Assembly: GCA_011009095.1 (NCBI GenBank)
Contig: VTPC01000610.1
Coordinates: 55,358-119,357 of the forward strand
Origin: Ignelater luminosus
Lineage: Eukaryota; Arthropoda; Insecta; Coleoptera; Elateridae
Direction: 5' to 3'
Length of the DNA: 64,000 bases
Every line of letters begins with the position of its first letter. Positions within the stretch are counted from its first letter, which is position 1. Made by a program: the position numbers and the translations under genes. Of the stretch, positions 10,300 to 24,944 are shown piece by piece. The notes beneath the pieces were generated by a model. The model had not been told where the DNA came from, did no database searches, and saw only the letters and a list, made by a program, of their open reading frames with translations.

Positions 10300-13200
10300 C
10301 AATTTCACATTGCCGCTTCAGGGCTTTCGTAAATGAACGTAATTAACAGCCATCTCGTTTTAAAATCTATTTACTGAGCAAACAAAAAGCACGCGCCGAT
10401 AGCAGGAACTAACTATTACTGCTACCGTTGGGATTCGATGAGTAAGGGTGTACAGAATTCGGAAGTTCTGCGTCTTCATTAGAAGATTTATCGGGTGTTT
10501 CGCCACAGTGCTCCGCTTTCTCTTTAATCTTTATTGCGTTCGTAATAATTTTATATTTTACGTATATTTTAAAGTTATAACGTAGCAAATAAGGAAATAT
10601 ACATATAAAATTAGTGAATAAAAAATATTCAAATTCTTGGGAGGGCACGGGCCCCTGCACCCCATAGCACAAGCCGGCCTGATAATTTTTTTATTCAAGA
10701 CGAAATTAGAACTCCTTTGGTGGCACTTGGATTGAAATATGAAGCGAAACATAAGGGTGCGTATGTATTTGTTACAGCTGCATAATTATGCATACCCAAA
10801 TGCGGTGCCGAATTGCAGTACAGAACCAGCTTGTCACGAGGTTACGGTCTTTACAGTGAAACCACTTTAGCGAAAATGTAAAAAAAAGCGTAACGACATG
10901 AGAAACGAAAGCAATTTTAACAGGTAGAAGATTATCTTGGAACTGTTACGCATTAAAGAATTATGGAAACATTGTACTGTTCGAATCTTATTTGATTAAA
11001 ATGCTTTTAGCCTCAGGTAGAAACACAATAACAAATACTGAAGGGAGACCCATGAATCTTTTTTTCTATTCCAAAGAAAATCTTTTATCTTAATTTATGT
11101 CGAGTTGCATACCTGCATATAGATACTAAAAGTGATAATGATAATGAATTATAAAATCTTGTACAAAGTTTACAGATCTAATTATTAAATAAAAGAAAAA
11201 AAGAAACTGAAATACCGTATAAACCTAAGTACATATTGTACATAATAATCGAAGCTTTTTTTACATTAACCTTTAACACATAAAAGATCAAAACAATACC
11301 AAATAAACAATGAAAATGTATGAGCAGAAGTGTCGAATATGAAGAGTTCTCGAAAAAAAGAAATTACAGCTGTATGTAACGATTTTTCTGTTCAAAAGAA
11401 AAATTTACAAAGTAGCATTGGTTTGGTTCAATCAAAATACCCTTTTGTATTTTCACATCTAATCCTTCTATATGTTTTCATTAAGCAGCTATTTTAAATT
11501 CGTCCTGATGTAATAATACATGAAGTATACTTCTATGTTGCTATATGTCAACCTTCTATCTTGCTTTGTTAGTTGTAATTTCTCTTTGAACCTACTTTTT
11601 CTTTTTTCTGTTTTCTATTGTTTTGCTTTAATACATCACTTGGGCCATTTCCTACAAATGAGTCGATCTGTTCAATATTTAATTCACTATGATGTTGGTT
11701 GTTTTGTTTGAACCAAAAGGCATTTACTACACATAAGTAGTTCTAAGGATTTTGTTCTACGACTTTTACACTTTATTTACTTGAGTTTTTCAAGCTGTTT
11801 CCCAAATAAAACAAACGGGCATAATTATCATTGGTCTATTGTCTAATGAGAAACTTCGAATGCGTATTTAAAAAATTAGCTCGAAATCGAGTGTGGCTAT
11901 GAGTTACAAAACGTATTTTAGAACTTGGGAGTAACTTTGCTTCCGAGATTTTTGACACATCCAATAGTAAAAAACATACAATTTTTAAAGAATTTTTCTG
12001 TTTATTAATAGCTATACACACGCAGCGATAATCATGAATAGCATTCGTTCAAATTCTTATATGAATTCAAGTCAGATAGATCAACATAGAGGCTCAATTA
12101 TTTGACATTTCCAGCATTTGAATTCTTCTAAAGTGCATGTTTGTTAATGATAAATAATTTGGTTGGATTTTACTGATGCTTAGGAGTCAATAACCCCTGT
12201 TTGATATTTATCAGCATTATAAACTTCTCCACCGTTTGCATCAATTGTTAAATTTTCAATAGCCTCCTGTAGTATCTTACAGTTTCAGTTAGATCGCTGT
12301 TTCCGCTTACAAATATAATGTTGTTTGCAAAACTCGATACTTTAATTATCACTGTTGTTGGTGTAAATATTAGGTATATAAGTAAATAAGTAAAAACTGT
12401 TTTAGAACAGCTACAATTTATTCTTGCTGTCTTTATTTATACATTATATTAGATAACGACTTGTCGAATCATGAGTTGGGAAGTCAAATTTTATTGGAGA
12501 AATAGCATCGTTGTCGTCGATGTGAAGTCTTCTTAATACGTATCTTTAGAGTACCTAGATTATCTTTTCCTGGCTTGAGAAACATAGTAACAACGGCTTT
12601 CCTTCATGTTACAGCACAATAACCAAGATAGGGTGATTCACGAAAGTAGACAAGCCTAGCAGAGTTTGAGATGCAACCCATTGCACATATCTACGGTTTT
12701 TCTCATTTTTAAAAGATCATGAAGGAGAGGTACTTTGCTCTGTCTTCTCTTTGTAGTGAACTTTATCAATTCCTTACTTGACACTCTTATAATTAATCGA
12801 TAGATTAACGACCATTTACGCAAATGCTATTTGCTATGTTCTCGTTTTTAGACGATAACATCATTAATGTTGCCGTTAAGATAAAGATCACTTGTTTCTC
12901 GTAAATCTTTCTGACGTAACAGTAATAAAAATAAAAAACTTACGAAATGTTTTGACAGAACTGGAACGTGCTAGTCTCAAATACAAGCAATGGCTTTTTG
13001 TAGATAAAGAAACATTTATCCCCATGACTTTAATGATTTCTTTTTATACCCGAAGAAACAGTTCGGAAAAAATATAGATTATTTCGAGAAGGCAGAGAGG
13101 TATTCCTTGAGATAGAATATCACCTTGACCATAGTCACAGCAGTACCAAAGCTCCAGCTATTGTAAAATTTATAAGAACATTACACAAAACCGTTTAAAT

Positions 13201-16200
13201 ACACCAATCTATTTGAGTTTCCAATCAATCACCAGATTATTACTTACTCTTCTTCGTTGTATGTGTTTGTGTATGCATTACTGCGATATATCACTTGAAA
13301 GCCTAAAAGTCAAAGTGACTTGATGTCGCTAATCGTGCGTACATTACACTTCTTGGCTCATTGAAGTTATCAAGAATCTGTAGGTAAACAACTACATAAT
13401 TTCCAAAGGTTGTCAGCAAAAATATTCATGGAATTGTTAATGATATGGTCGATGTCCTGTCAAATGCTTATATAAGACTTTCAAAAAAATTTTAAAAACA
13501 AATAGTTTCTTTTAAATACACTTTTCTAGGCGTAACACGGTGTGTATAGATAAAACATTTGTTGCAATCGTTCTACCACCAGCGAATCATTCCTAATATT
13601 CGCGCAACCTATTTATTATTAGGGAAAATTTCACGCTATCAACGTTTCAATTATATGTAATTCTAATTTTAATATAACACATTGGAAAACAGCAAATCGA
13701 ACGTTTATGCGAACGAAATAGTGAATATTTAGCAAAATTGTGACAAATGTATGCAACAAATTCGAAATCCGTCTAAAGTCACTATTTCAGCCAATCATCA
13801 AAAGGCGTTGTGCGCGCACATTGTACACAGTGGAATTTTAATTTAACAAAAAATGGAAATCTGGCAAACCAAATTGTGAATGGCAGTGCTTGCTATTTTG
13901 TTGCTTGTTTAGTTTGCCAGTGAAGTTTTCAGACAGTTTGACACAGTCAATACAGAGCGTCCATAAAGTAACGCGGAAGTTCAATCGTTTTTCAATTATT
14001 TGAAAATATGCTTGGATCAATAGATATTACTTCAACTTTATCGTATTTAGAAAATAAATACATATGCTACATTATTTAGAATGGCCAAAAGAGCTGGACA
14101 TATATCAGCTGTATTCTTTAAATAGAGGTGTGTTTTTACATTCCATGATTCTGTATGAAATGCTAGACTAGAGCATAATTTATACTTAAACTCAGTTGTT
14201 TTCAAAATACTAACATTTGTTTGACATTTTCCAATTCCATTAGTTACAGGATCCAAATTACGTAACTTGCTCGGAGCAAAGCAGTTTGAATTTGTCTATT
14301 TTAGTTTTTCATAATATTTTAGTTTTCAGAAGGTTTAAACTGCTAAATTATTTTTTAGAGAATAAATAATTAGTTAAAGAAGATACCAACAGTTAAACCC
14401 TAAAACTTATTTTGTGAATTGTACAAATATAAATTCTTAAGAAATAGTTATTTATGTACCAAGAGAGTAGAGAGGCTAATTTTTGGCTCGAAGGGTCCCG
14501 AGACCATGGGTTAAGGATACATACACGACGAGAGCCAAAATCCACGAAGATGCATATAAGATTTTCGGCATCAGAGCGGACCAAATTGTACTTAAAACAA
14601 AACGTGAATAGCTTCTCTAGGGCACAAAGTGTTAGTTTATGATGTATGGCACAAAAGTGCTACTTTTGTCCTGTTTTGAGTGCGTAAAGAAGCACATTAG
14701 AACCTACTTGCGCAAAAATATATTAAAAGCCTGCTGCGGGAGCCTTGACTGGCTTTACAAAAATTGCCCATTGATCCTTAAGTTATTTCGATGGCCCATT
14801 TAGTAACGCTGCCGTTATTTTACAGTTTTTATAAAATCGATCTATTAGTCTTTGTTTAAGAAAGGGATGCCAAGCGTTTTGTATTATTTCTGCAGCTTCT
14901 GCTTTTGTTTGATAAGTTGTAGAATGTAGTTTGATGCATTAGAAATTGAAAAATACCTTTTACGGGGATTAGAGGTTGTAGATTTACAAAATGCATGAGT
15001 GACGGCATCGATGAAAGATTTTACTATATTGTCGGAGTCTTGCGAATTAATTAATTAGGAGAAAATATGAAGTGACGATTCTAATCTAACTTGAAAATAA
15101 GGAATTTGCAAACACATGATGTTCGTTGGAACTTAATGTTTTCACGTTTTAGGCAGATTTATTCGTTAGGCTAATTTTATAACACAATGCAAATGGAATT
15201 CTTTAATTATTTTCATGTATTAATGTCTTTTTCAGTATAAAGTTTTTACACAAAAAACTAACGTGAAGTCCAACGTCATGTGTTTTCGCAAACACTACAG
15301 TCTCATTGGAATTATTGGATTTGCATTCCCAGATTCTATTTGTACAATTTAAATCACCTAGTACAATAGACACCGACTATTTTGAAATATTATTTTAAAA
15401 GCAGTTTCTATTGTAGCTAAAGGCATGTCATATCAGCATCATCTTGAGAGATATTTGATTTGGCAGATAAAAGATTTTAATGTGAGTGAGTATACCAAGG
15501 GATGATTTGTTTGTATACTATGATTATTGGTGCTTTCTGTTCTGTGTTTAGTACGCTTCTGTATGAGATTTTGGCTGATAAGATTTTTTCCTATCTTGGC
15601 AGAATTTCTAATTGTCTGTAACTCTCTGAGTACGATAACTACAGTTCACGTTTAAGTGTTTCACCAGTTCTTGAAAAACAACAATTTCAAAATTCAAGAA
15701 AGGCAGCCAATGTTATAGTAGTGATGTGTAAATGAAATATCCAATTACGTAAGGAAATGCTACTAAATTCCTGTAACTATTTACTCATACAGACACTTTT
15801 TAATATTAGGAATTTTTTATCAAGTTTAGCATTATACATGCAGTGTTAAAACTGATATACAAACGAAGATATTTAAAACAAACAGACATGATTCTGAAAA
15901 TTGAAAACTATTTTAGAATTCTTTGAAGTTTATCCGTTCAGGAAATTTCCCTGATAATATTTTAATATTTCTGTGGAAATTCTCATTAATAAATGACATA
16001 TTTTCGTAAGAAATGTCTACAGATAAAAACCTTTGAAATAGGCGTAATCAAAATGTAAAAAATACTTAAAAAACTAAAGCAATACACTAATAAGTAATAA
16101 CTAGAAGATGTGTTTACTTTTGGAATCTGGAAATTATCTCATTGACTTTTAAATAGGCAAAAAATTATTAAAAGATATTTATGAATTCCGCTTCACGAAA

Positions 16201-17565
16201 CGACATTTAAAAAGTGATCGTTATTACGGTTATTAATTCTATTAGTTCAGGAAATTACATTAAATTTATTGTGAAAAGGAAATTAATTATGTTTTACTAA
16301 ATCTGTATGGTTGGATTGATTATTTATTATTAATAATAGAAATATAAATTGTTTATATTTCATCTCAAAACAATAAGAGTGAAAAAAGCCATAGAAATAA
16401 AATAAATGTTATAGTGCATGCAATACATGACAGAATTTGTCTGGCTTCGAATGTAAAGACAACACAATAGGAAGTAGTGTTTTGTTGATGTCGACTTGAC
16501 AGGTAATTTTATAATCTTTTAAAGATCTTTAAGATGTCAGTCTCAATTCTGTTGAAATGCGTTGTGCATCTTGTAGTTTATTTTGTTTACTTTTTTATTT
16601 TTATAATAACGGTTATAAGAAGACAAAGACAAAACAAAAAGACATCCTGGGTATCGTATAAATTGATTAGAACAGTAATTCCTTTATCAACAAATCACAG
16701 ATGCAGTTGAAATTAAACGTTTCCTAATCATATTTTGCATGGACTCTTGTCAGCTCAACAAGCACTGCTAATAAAGCTTGAAAGAAGATAACAACACTGC
16801 ATTCTTGCTTATTGTATTTTCCTATATCTACGAAATATATCAAAGATCTCGAAGTCCGTCTGTTTTCATGGTTTTTTCAAAGAGACGGATAGTCTCAAAA
16901 GATTTTCGATAAAATTACAATAACCAAGTGCAAATGTCAAATTACATTTAATTTGCGCGGATACAAGATTCAAAAGAGAGATAAGATAGAATATATGATA
17001 AAATAATATTCTACGTACGTATACCCACTCATTTTGTATAAGATATTTCCTACATACACATTGTACTATTGATTTTCTATTTTACAATTACTTAGAACTT
17101 CACTAGAAAAACTTTAATCATTTTATTGTTGAGTGATTACTGATTTTAGAGAAAACGATTTTATCTTGCGAAACGAAAAGGAAACAGATCATTATGTTCC
17201 ACCCTGAACTAACATTGAGTATTCTTAGTAACTAATCTCGTAGAAGGGTCTTCAATTACCCGAAACTGTATTTGTTCTATTTTCTCTTTAGTAGTTGTAG
17301 TATTCTAGTACACCATAATCATTAATCAAAACACAAGCTTTCATATATGTAGAAAATAAACGTTCGTTACTATCCAGTAGATTCGTCAAATTTATCATAT
17401 CTGTGTTCTGGCGCTATTTCGTCTTTTACTACTATATTAGCCTTAGGTACATTTTAAGAAGTTCTATTCAACTTAATCGAAATTCTACTGCCTTTGTTAT
17501 AACAAAAAACCTTTAGAGTTCGACTTTATCACACATTAAACCTCTGTTATAATTTAATTTGCATT
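10300..17565. other. Long AT-rich intronic stretch
   Basis: This is inferred to be Chsy intron 1. Slightly GC-richer patches at 10390-10680 and 14450-14760 hold short open frames on both strands without known motifs; they may be old repeats. No RNA gene, complete transposon or splice-supported exon is visible. Confidence 0.4.
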
Positions 17566-17570
17566 ATTGC

Positions 17571-17680
17571 GTGTTCCTTAGTTCGCACCGAGGTTTCGAT
17601 TCTCCCGCCAGTTTGCCACCGCAACATCACCTTGGTAACGGTGGCGCTGAGATCGGACTTCTGGTTACGACAAGGAACAC
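17571..17680. repeat. 110-bp imperfect hairpin beside the decayed DD41D element
   Basis: The outer arms GTGTTCCTT (17571-17579) and AAGGAACAC (17672-17680) pair perfectly, and so do the inner arms GCCACCG (17615-17621) and CGGTGGC (17639-17645). The block is much GC-richer than its surroundings. The plus strand also reads GGTTTCGATTCTC, loosely like an RNA polymerase III B box. It could be a small non-coding RNA, part of a SINE, or a short mobile element. Confidence 0.5.
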
Positions 17681-17699
17681 TTCCTGTTTTTTTGATATA

Positions 17700-20328
17700 C
17701 ATGGTGATTCTGAAATAAAGGGTATCCTTTTAATAGGTGATAAGTGAGGCTAAAAGAAGACAAAAAATGAAGAAACGTAGTGGCTCCGTGAAAGTTGAAA
17801 ATTTTCACAATTTTCCGAAATATTAAATACTGAAGCCGCCTCTGGTTAGAAAAAGGAAAGTGTTCTTTGTATTCTCGCCTTCGGAGTAAAAAGTGAAAGT
17901 TAAGGAGATTTACGGTTGTTGTAAAACCATTGTATTGCAAGAATGAAAATTTGCCAGAGTTGCCTATTTTCTTTGAACTAACGCAGGTGTAGTAGCACAA
18001 TGAACAATAAATGCCATCATAAGCTACCCCCTGGACATTTTCAACTTTCCCTTCTTAAATCTGAAGCTGAGGAGATCAAAGAAATTGTGATATGTTTAAC
18101 AGGCAGGGTTGTTGAAATGTATTAAGACAGTTAAAAGATAATAGCATAATTTATGTCACGAGCAATTAGATTCCGGTCTCGCAAGCAACATTTTAATCCC
18201 TTATTATTATTTAGTCATATGAATAGAAAACATTATGGAAGATACTACTAATTATCGCTTCTGTATTTAACTCAATTCCATAAAATCAACCAATTTTTAT
18301 TTATGTAGCATAATGCTTATTGAAGTTTTTGGTTCTTCGGAATTTTACAGAAAAAAGTCACTAACAGTAAAATTTTAATATTTTTCCGTTTACAGATCAA
18401 AAAGTAAACGTTATAAACGTGTCCACAGGCTATTTATGGCATTGTAGAAACCAGAAAAACTATTATAAGCGTTTAAAGTGCGAGAAAGGTTTGGTGTGTT
18501 TACCATGCTTTCGGCGAAATAGCGGTTCCTTTTAACATAAGCTATCGCTTTCTTTTATCACGAGCAAGTAGTAAATAGTAAGTCTGTCAACTAAGCAAGT
18601 ACAGCAACTTTATTTTACCCCCCATCATGTTTACTTCTTAATCCAAAAAAGCGAGAATTATAAAAAGGTTTCTCGTCAAAACGTTTTCTTGGAGATTAAA
18701 TATTTGGTACCTGCTTCTTTCAAAGCCACTGGCTTTACCCTAACAACTAGGTACTTCCAATTTCTTTTTCTAAAAACATATTTCAATAGTAAAATGAAGG
18801 TCGCTGACCGCTGCCTATTTAACGCGAAAATATAGCTTCTTTTGTTAATGTCAGAAATGCGAATCTCATTCAAAAGCGCACGAAAAAGGGCCATAATTCA
18901 TAATTCAATCTTCTTTCGTTTTCTTGTAAAGACTAAACAGAGTATCGCGACGTTTACGCATTCATGTTATCACCTTATTACTTGAAAGACGGGCAACTTA
19001 CCAAAATATTACAACAAATGTTGAAAATGACCACCGTCGACCTGAAGACAAGCCTCTATGCGTCGGTGAAAACTGTTACGCACACGAGTAAATATTCCAG
19101 CTGTATTGCGAATTTCTGCGGCTGCTGCTAAAATGCGTTGTTAAAGGTCTTTCGCGTTTTCGACTTCCGTGCGATATACAACAGACTTCATGTGACCCCA
19201 CAAAAAGTAGTCCAGAGGATGTGTGTCAGGGCTACGAGCAGGCCAGCGTACGGGACCATTGCGACCAATCCACCGATGGGGAAACATTTCGTTCAAATAG
19301 CCCTGCACACGTACGCTAGTATGCGGAGGGGCTCCATCATGCATGTAATAAATATGCCAACATATCTGGCAACCTGTTTTCTAGAAATTCCAGATACGTG
19401 TCTCCGTTTAACCGCTGTGGTAAAATAAATGGTTCAAACGATGTGTCTCCTAAAATGCCACACCACACATTAATAGAAAACCGCCATTGAAATTTATTTT
19501 CCCTAATCAGGTGAGGATTAGCGTCATTCCAATAATGTATGTTATGAAAATTTAAGATACCGTCTCGCGTAAAACAACACTCATCCGTAAACAGTACTTT
19601 CTCTACAAATTCCTGTTGTTGCATTGTTTTTTGTTGAAACTACTCACAAAATGTTTGTCTCGGTGCAAAGTCATTTTCAGTTAAATGCTGAATCCGTTGT
19701 ACGTGATAGGGATGTAATAAGTACGACTTTAATATCCGATGCGCTGTTGCTTGGGAACGTCGCGTGCGATACCGCGGGTACTTATTGTAGGATCTTCATT
19801 AATCATATCTAATACATCTTCTTATCCACGGCCTTCATATGTTGCGACGGTGCTACCTGTATCACGAAGTCGTTGTATCGTTTGCAGTATTGTATTCCGC
19901 GAAGGCTGTCTTCGTTGTGAAAAACGATCGGCGTACAGTCGTTTTGTCGCTTCTACATTATAATGACATTCTCCATACATTAAAGTTATGTCTGCCAACT
20001 CTTGAGTGGAAAACATCTCGCTCACTTTAAATTTTTACACACCTTGTCACTCTCAGGAAAGTCAAAGACCGACTGATTGTGACAACATGTTCCGACCCTT
20101 ACATATGTAAATAGCTACCTGCCAATGACAAGGAGGGTCAGTCAACCCCTATCGATTTTTACTTAAGTAAAAGTATGAGAGCAGGACCGGCTTGGCTTAG
20201 CGATAAAATTTCAAGTCTTTTTCTCGGAAACCATGCAATTTTTACCTACCTTTTTTTATCGCAAATGTATGTACTATCACACCGCTATCCACCTTTAAGA
20301 GGATACCCTTTATTTCAAAATCACCCTG
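17700..20328 (-). mobile_element. Decayed DD41D mariner-like element with extra left-hand DNA
   Basis: The left end (CATGGTGATTCTGAAATAAA) and the inverted right end (CAGGGTGATTTTGAAATAAA) match over at least 28 bp with few changes. Weaker similarity continues inward to about 130 bp. TA lies outside both ends (17698-17699 and 20329-20330). A broken transposase sits in the right half on the minus strand. At 2629 bp the element is about twice the usual size; the extra 1.2 kb between the left end and the transposase stop (about 17830-19000) has no transposase similarity and is probably a later insertion. Confidence 0.85.
19009..20025 (-). pseudogene. Broken DD41D mariner-like transposase
   Basis: Read right to left, three pieces together cover about 339 codons, nearly the full family length. 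The N-terminal piece (ATG at 20025) has the helix-turn-helix region with NTILQTIQRL. After an in-frame stop near 19820 the frame continues with STRGIARDV before it shifts. The middle piece (19337-19624) has the first catalytic acid in LFTDECCF and continues to NVWCGILGD. The third piece (from 19344) has HDGAPPHTS and SPDTHPLDYFLWG, with 41 residues between the two acids. A second in-frame stop near 19141 precedes a C-terminal tail ending at 19009. Two frameshifts and at least two stops mean no functional protein. It is distinct from the intact copies at 5657 and 37094. Confidence 0.88.
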
Positions 20329-20330
20329 TA

Positions 20331-23300
20331 TGTTGTTCGTGCGTTGTTGGTCTGTCGCATTTGGACAGTCTCAAAAATATTTAGTAGAGTAAATAGTAAA
20401 AAATGATTTTTTGTTAATATACAGTCCACATTTTTATTGAACTTAACAACCTCATTCAAAGTATGAGATGCCCCCCAAGGAAGCAACCAGGCAATTCTCT
20501 CATCTAACTTACACGATTCTTCAACAGCACAGTATTATTTGCAGGCCTCAAAATTACAATTTAAGCACAGCAATTTGCAAGACTCTAAATGAACTGGAAA
20601 ATAGTTTAGCAAATAACGCATTACGCTAAATTCAATTAAATATGAAGCGAAGATTTCTAGTCTTGGGTAACAATGCGTTTTTTAAGTTGGTTAAGTGCAC
20701 TATCAAAAGCAGAATCAGGTAATACGGGCACGTTCTAGAACTACTAAAACGCAATAATTAGAAATGTTATAAATGGAAAATCAAGTTCAATTACGAAGTA
20801 TAAATAACTTGACACTATGGCGTTGGCAAAAGGTTAGTTGTAGCTAGGTTACCTTCTTTTTATCACAAAAATACTTGTGGTAAGCAAGGGAGTATACCTT
20901 ATCTCATTTCCATAATTCTAATCCATTTCAAATGTTTAGGGTTTTAGTTGCATGCACTGTTATACCCTAAACTTATTTATGTTGGTGTCACTATTTCTAG
21001 TTACACATTTCTCACTAGAAAATCTTCTGTCAAACGAATGTCATATGTCAAAATAGGGTTATAATGCAGTAAATTCGTTTTTATGTGCAAATCAGTTTGA
21101 TTACAATTAATATTGAAGTAATAAACACAGAAAAAATAAATTTTTATTCCAAATAATAAACAAACAACGAAAGGTAACGCTATAAAATGCAAACATTTAC
21201 CTTTTCTGAATGACAACCTAACCTCTGATTTTAAATAAAAACAAATAACAATATTGTCAACATTTCTCAATGAAAAATTCTAGTGTTTAGAAGGTTTTGT
21301 TACCAACACAACAAAAATTTAACAGGAATTTTAAAAACCATATAAACTATAGTTGTGTTGAAACATACCTCGATAGTAGAGTGATCTTTGAGGAGGTCTA
21401 GTCTTATTCGAGGATGACGGCCTTCTGAGAAACCGGAAAGCTCGTTTGATATCTGTAGCGCAAAGAGGTTGTTAGTATTGAAAAACCAATTAACTTGCTA
21501 GATAAAGAGTTAGAAGAAGCCAAATTGGTGCTGAATCGCTTTTAGATCTAGTTAAGTGGCAAGTTCCTTTCCTAAATATTTGAAAATACACAACATTTGG
21601 GCAGTTGCAGAGTCAATGTCGAGGCTCTAGAGACAAGGCAGAATTCTGATAAACGAGACAAATGGATCTACCGGCTGTGCAAAAGCTACCAGACTAAATT
21701 TATTAATTGTCGTTTTTGCTGAGAACTCCAAACTCAAAAGGCAGCTATATTTAGTGCTGTCAGCAGTATGAGATGGTAGAAGGATTGAAATACTTTTCAA
21801 AAAGAGGGGCACAAGATAAAATGACTTTCCAGTTTGTCCGACTAGTTCAGCAAGAGGAAACAATTAATATAAACTAAGGAAGATGGTAGCAGTAGAAGTG
21901 GTTAACGGGGTTAGAAATTGGTACAAATAAAGATCTGCAATGCCGGTTTAATGAACATTCCGCCCTTACAGTTACTTGTAAACTATTGCTCTTGAGTAAC
22001 TGCAGAAGGTATAGTAACAAAAGCGTGGTGGTATTGTAAAACAGTTATTTTCAAATCTTCCTATCCGAAAAGGCCTTCTTATTCGTAAATGTGGAGACTA
22101 ATATGACAGCAATAAAAAGCAATTTATTACTTTAAATATAGAATGTAGATCAGCGCATTGATTCTTATTTACTGAATTCGTAAAAGCCCTCTACGAAACC
22201 CCAGGAATTCGGTAGACAAATTTTGGATTTTTGAAAGCAGCAACTCCTTCGATAGTACCACTTACATTTGCAGTGCGGAGTCTATACTGTTGCAATTCTT
22301 CGTAAAACTGTCGTAAGATTTGATTTACTTTTATCTGAGTTAAATTTACAAAACAACTTGATGTTTAGTTTCAAAAAGAGTTTATATGTTGAAAAATTTG
22401 GAAACTGTCCTTGTGAAGTGGAAGATCTAGAGAAATTTTGTCATGAGTCATTCTGCAGAAAATGAGTAATACTGAATGTATAATAAATTAAACCAAGTAT
22501 TAAACACCTAATGCTAAAAATATTTAAGAAAGCTCATTCAATTACAAAACATACACAATTCTGTACGAAATATTACTTGGCACAATAATTTTCAACTAAC
22601 TTATAATAATTTATAGAACTTTTTTTAGAAGGTGTATATTTTTGTATGTAGTATACTATAGTATCAGTTTCTCGTAAAAAAGGCATGAATGCGAAGATTT
22701 AAATAGCGCAGAGTGTTCTTAATTTATTCTCACGGTTAGAATTTCCTCAAGTCGGCCTTAATTTCTTTAATCTATAATTTTAGCATCAGACCACGGACCA
22801 TCTGCTTGCTGGGAAATAATTTATAAAAGGCATTTTACCGACGTGCGTCTTGACTTTTATAAAAACACGGATGTATTAATTCCATACACGTTTTTTAGTG
22901 AACCGTAAAATTTCAGTGCAATATTGCAATTTAATCTAGCAGTAAACAACAAAGATGGAAATAATGTGTGACCACAAATGTTGTATTAAATTACATCTTA
23001 TGAAATATAAAACCATACTTAAACCAGACGATAGATACAAAGGTAAATATTTAATAAAGATAACTTCAGAGAAGAACTGTCTCCGTGACCTACGTAAGTT
23101 TACTTTCGGTAATTCCCAAAGTCTTCATTTTACTTTTTACTGTAAAAACGAAATAAAAACCCGGATGAGCAATGCAAATCTAAATATTTTAACTTGCTAG
23201 TCGGCCATCTGTTCGTTGTGTGTATATACTAGCGAAATTTTTGTTCTTTTTGTAGTTTAATTAAAGTCGAGTTTATAGGCAGTTCAGTCGTAGAGTGGGT

Positions 23301-24490
23301 CTGTTAAACGAATTAATGAGAGGATACATTTATTGAGATTATAATAATCCCTGGAAATGTGGTTATATTCAGAAAATTTTTAATATAAATCACAAAAATA
23401 ATTGCTGCACTAATGAAAGACCTGAAAATTACCTAAAGCAATGCCTAAAGTAAGATTGTTATTAATTTTATTGTTAAGAAATTATATACCAACCAGACAG
23501 AAACTAGACGTGACATTAGAAGATGATTCATAAACTGGTACAATAAAACCGTTTTTTTAATTTCACATTTAAAAAATCTACAAGAAGCTAATTATCTTTA
23601 GACATTAGTACATCGTAATTATACTTTGTATAACTAAAAGTTAACAAAGGATGTTGCTGTTTAAGTTTTGAAATCAATTAATCTGCAAGTATTATTATTT
23701 TACGATTTAAAATTAAAATACCAGTTGACTCTTAACACAATAATATTACAGAAATCTCTAAACCACATTAATAATCAATAAATTGGCAATACCGGAATTA
23801 AAAGATTTTTAAGCGTGAACAGCTTGTCTACTTTCTTGTCTAATTATTTAATTATGACCTAATACATGAACTATAGAGAGAACAGTGGAAAAGTTTTTCA
23901 TCAATTACATACTGTTTAGCAACAACTGCTCTCTCTCTCTCACTTCATCTATGTTTTTAATAAGCAGGTAATTCTAATTTTAATCCCAAGAGCGTTCCTA
24001 ACCTATGTAGCTTACCCGGAATTGTTCAACTCCGGATGAAGATGGTAAAAATTCATCAAAATCCAGTTATCTATCGACAGACTATTATAATCTACAAAAG
24101 CATTACGTAGACATAAGCCATCAGACCACTAAAATAAATTCATTGGGTGCTCCTTAGAACAGCGATCAGCTCAGGGGCCAGTTCATGGGCTTTTTCCACT
24201 CCGAAGATGTTATCGTAGTATTATATCACTCGCATCTCTTCATTCGTCATTGTTTATGATAATGCTGCAGTTTTAACACATTTAGTATGCAATATTTGTA
24301 TGATACCATTGTTGGTATTTAAAAAAAATGCGCAATGAGGACATTCCTTCCCTACCTAGAATACGAGTCAAGCTGTATTTCCAAATGTGACAGGGGCATT
24401 TTATTTAGGAGGTGCGATACAACTTACTGAGGCAATAGGATGTTTGATATTAATAATATGAAATGGAGAAGGCTTTCCTAGTAAACGCAC
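20331..24490. other. AT-rich intronic stretch
   Basis: No recognisable gene or complete repeat. An 81-codon open frame at 22955-23200 starts in a fair ATG context but has no motif, homologue or splice support that I can name. A slightly GC-richer patch at 21380-21900 may be an old repeat. Inferred Chsy intron 1. Confidence 0.4.
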
Positions 24491-24492
24491 TT

Positions 24493-24574
24493 GAACTCAT
24501 TTGTATAAGATTAGAAATTTGAATTAGATTGAACTCATTTGTATAAGATTAGAAATTTGAATTAGATTGAACTC
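24493..24574. repeat. 38-bp tandem duplication
   Basis: The unit starting GAACTCATTTGTATAAGATT (24493-24530) is repeated exactly at 24531-24568, and the first six bases appear a third time. Perfect identity points to a recent replication-slippage duplication. No function is suggested. Confidence 0.95.
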
Positions 24575-24944
24575 GCATTACATAAATGTGGGATCATTAA
24601 CATCTGATACCTGAACCCAAAAATATCTATTTGATACTAAATGAATTTGGGATTTTGAAGCGAAATCCGAAGGAGTAGAAGATCTCATGTTTATCTAAAT
24701 GCAGAAATGAGTTTCAACTACTACGGAAGATGTTAAACTATCAGTGCTGAAACGAAAAAACAACTGGAAGAAGTATAGGGGATTTGTTGTTTTGGAATTG
24801 TCTTTGGAAGTGAAACCTCGAATTGACTTGCACACTTTCCAAGAATGTGACAGCTGTAGATACTTTCTGTCTTGATATGATCCAACTGAAGAAAGAAGTT
24901 TTACAATCGTCGGCTAAGTTTAACTAGGGTATTATTGCCATATA

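Noticed and set aside
17665-18000. 111-codon minus-strand open frame
   Set aside because: It crosses the terminal inverted repeat of the decayed DD41D element and shows no motif; likely chance.
22955-23200. 81-codon plus-strand open frame with a fair start context
   Set aside because: No recognisable domain, no splice or poly(A) support, and such lengths are expected by chance in AT-rich DNA of this size.
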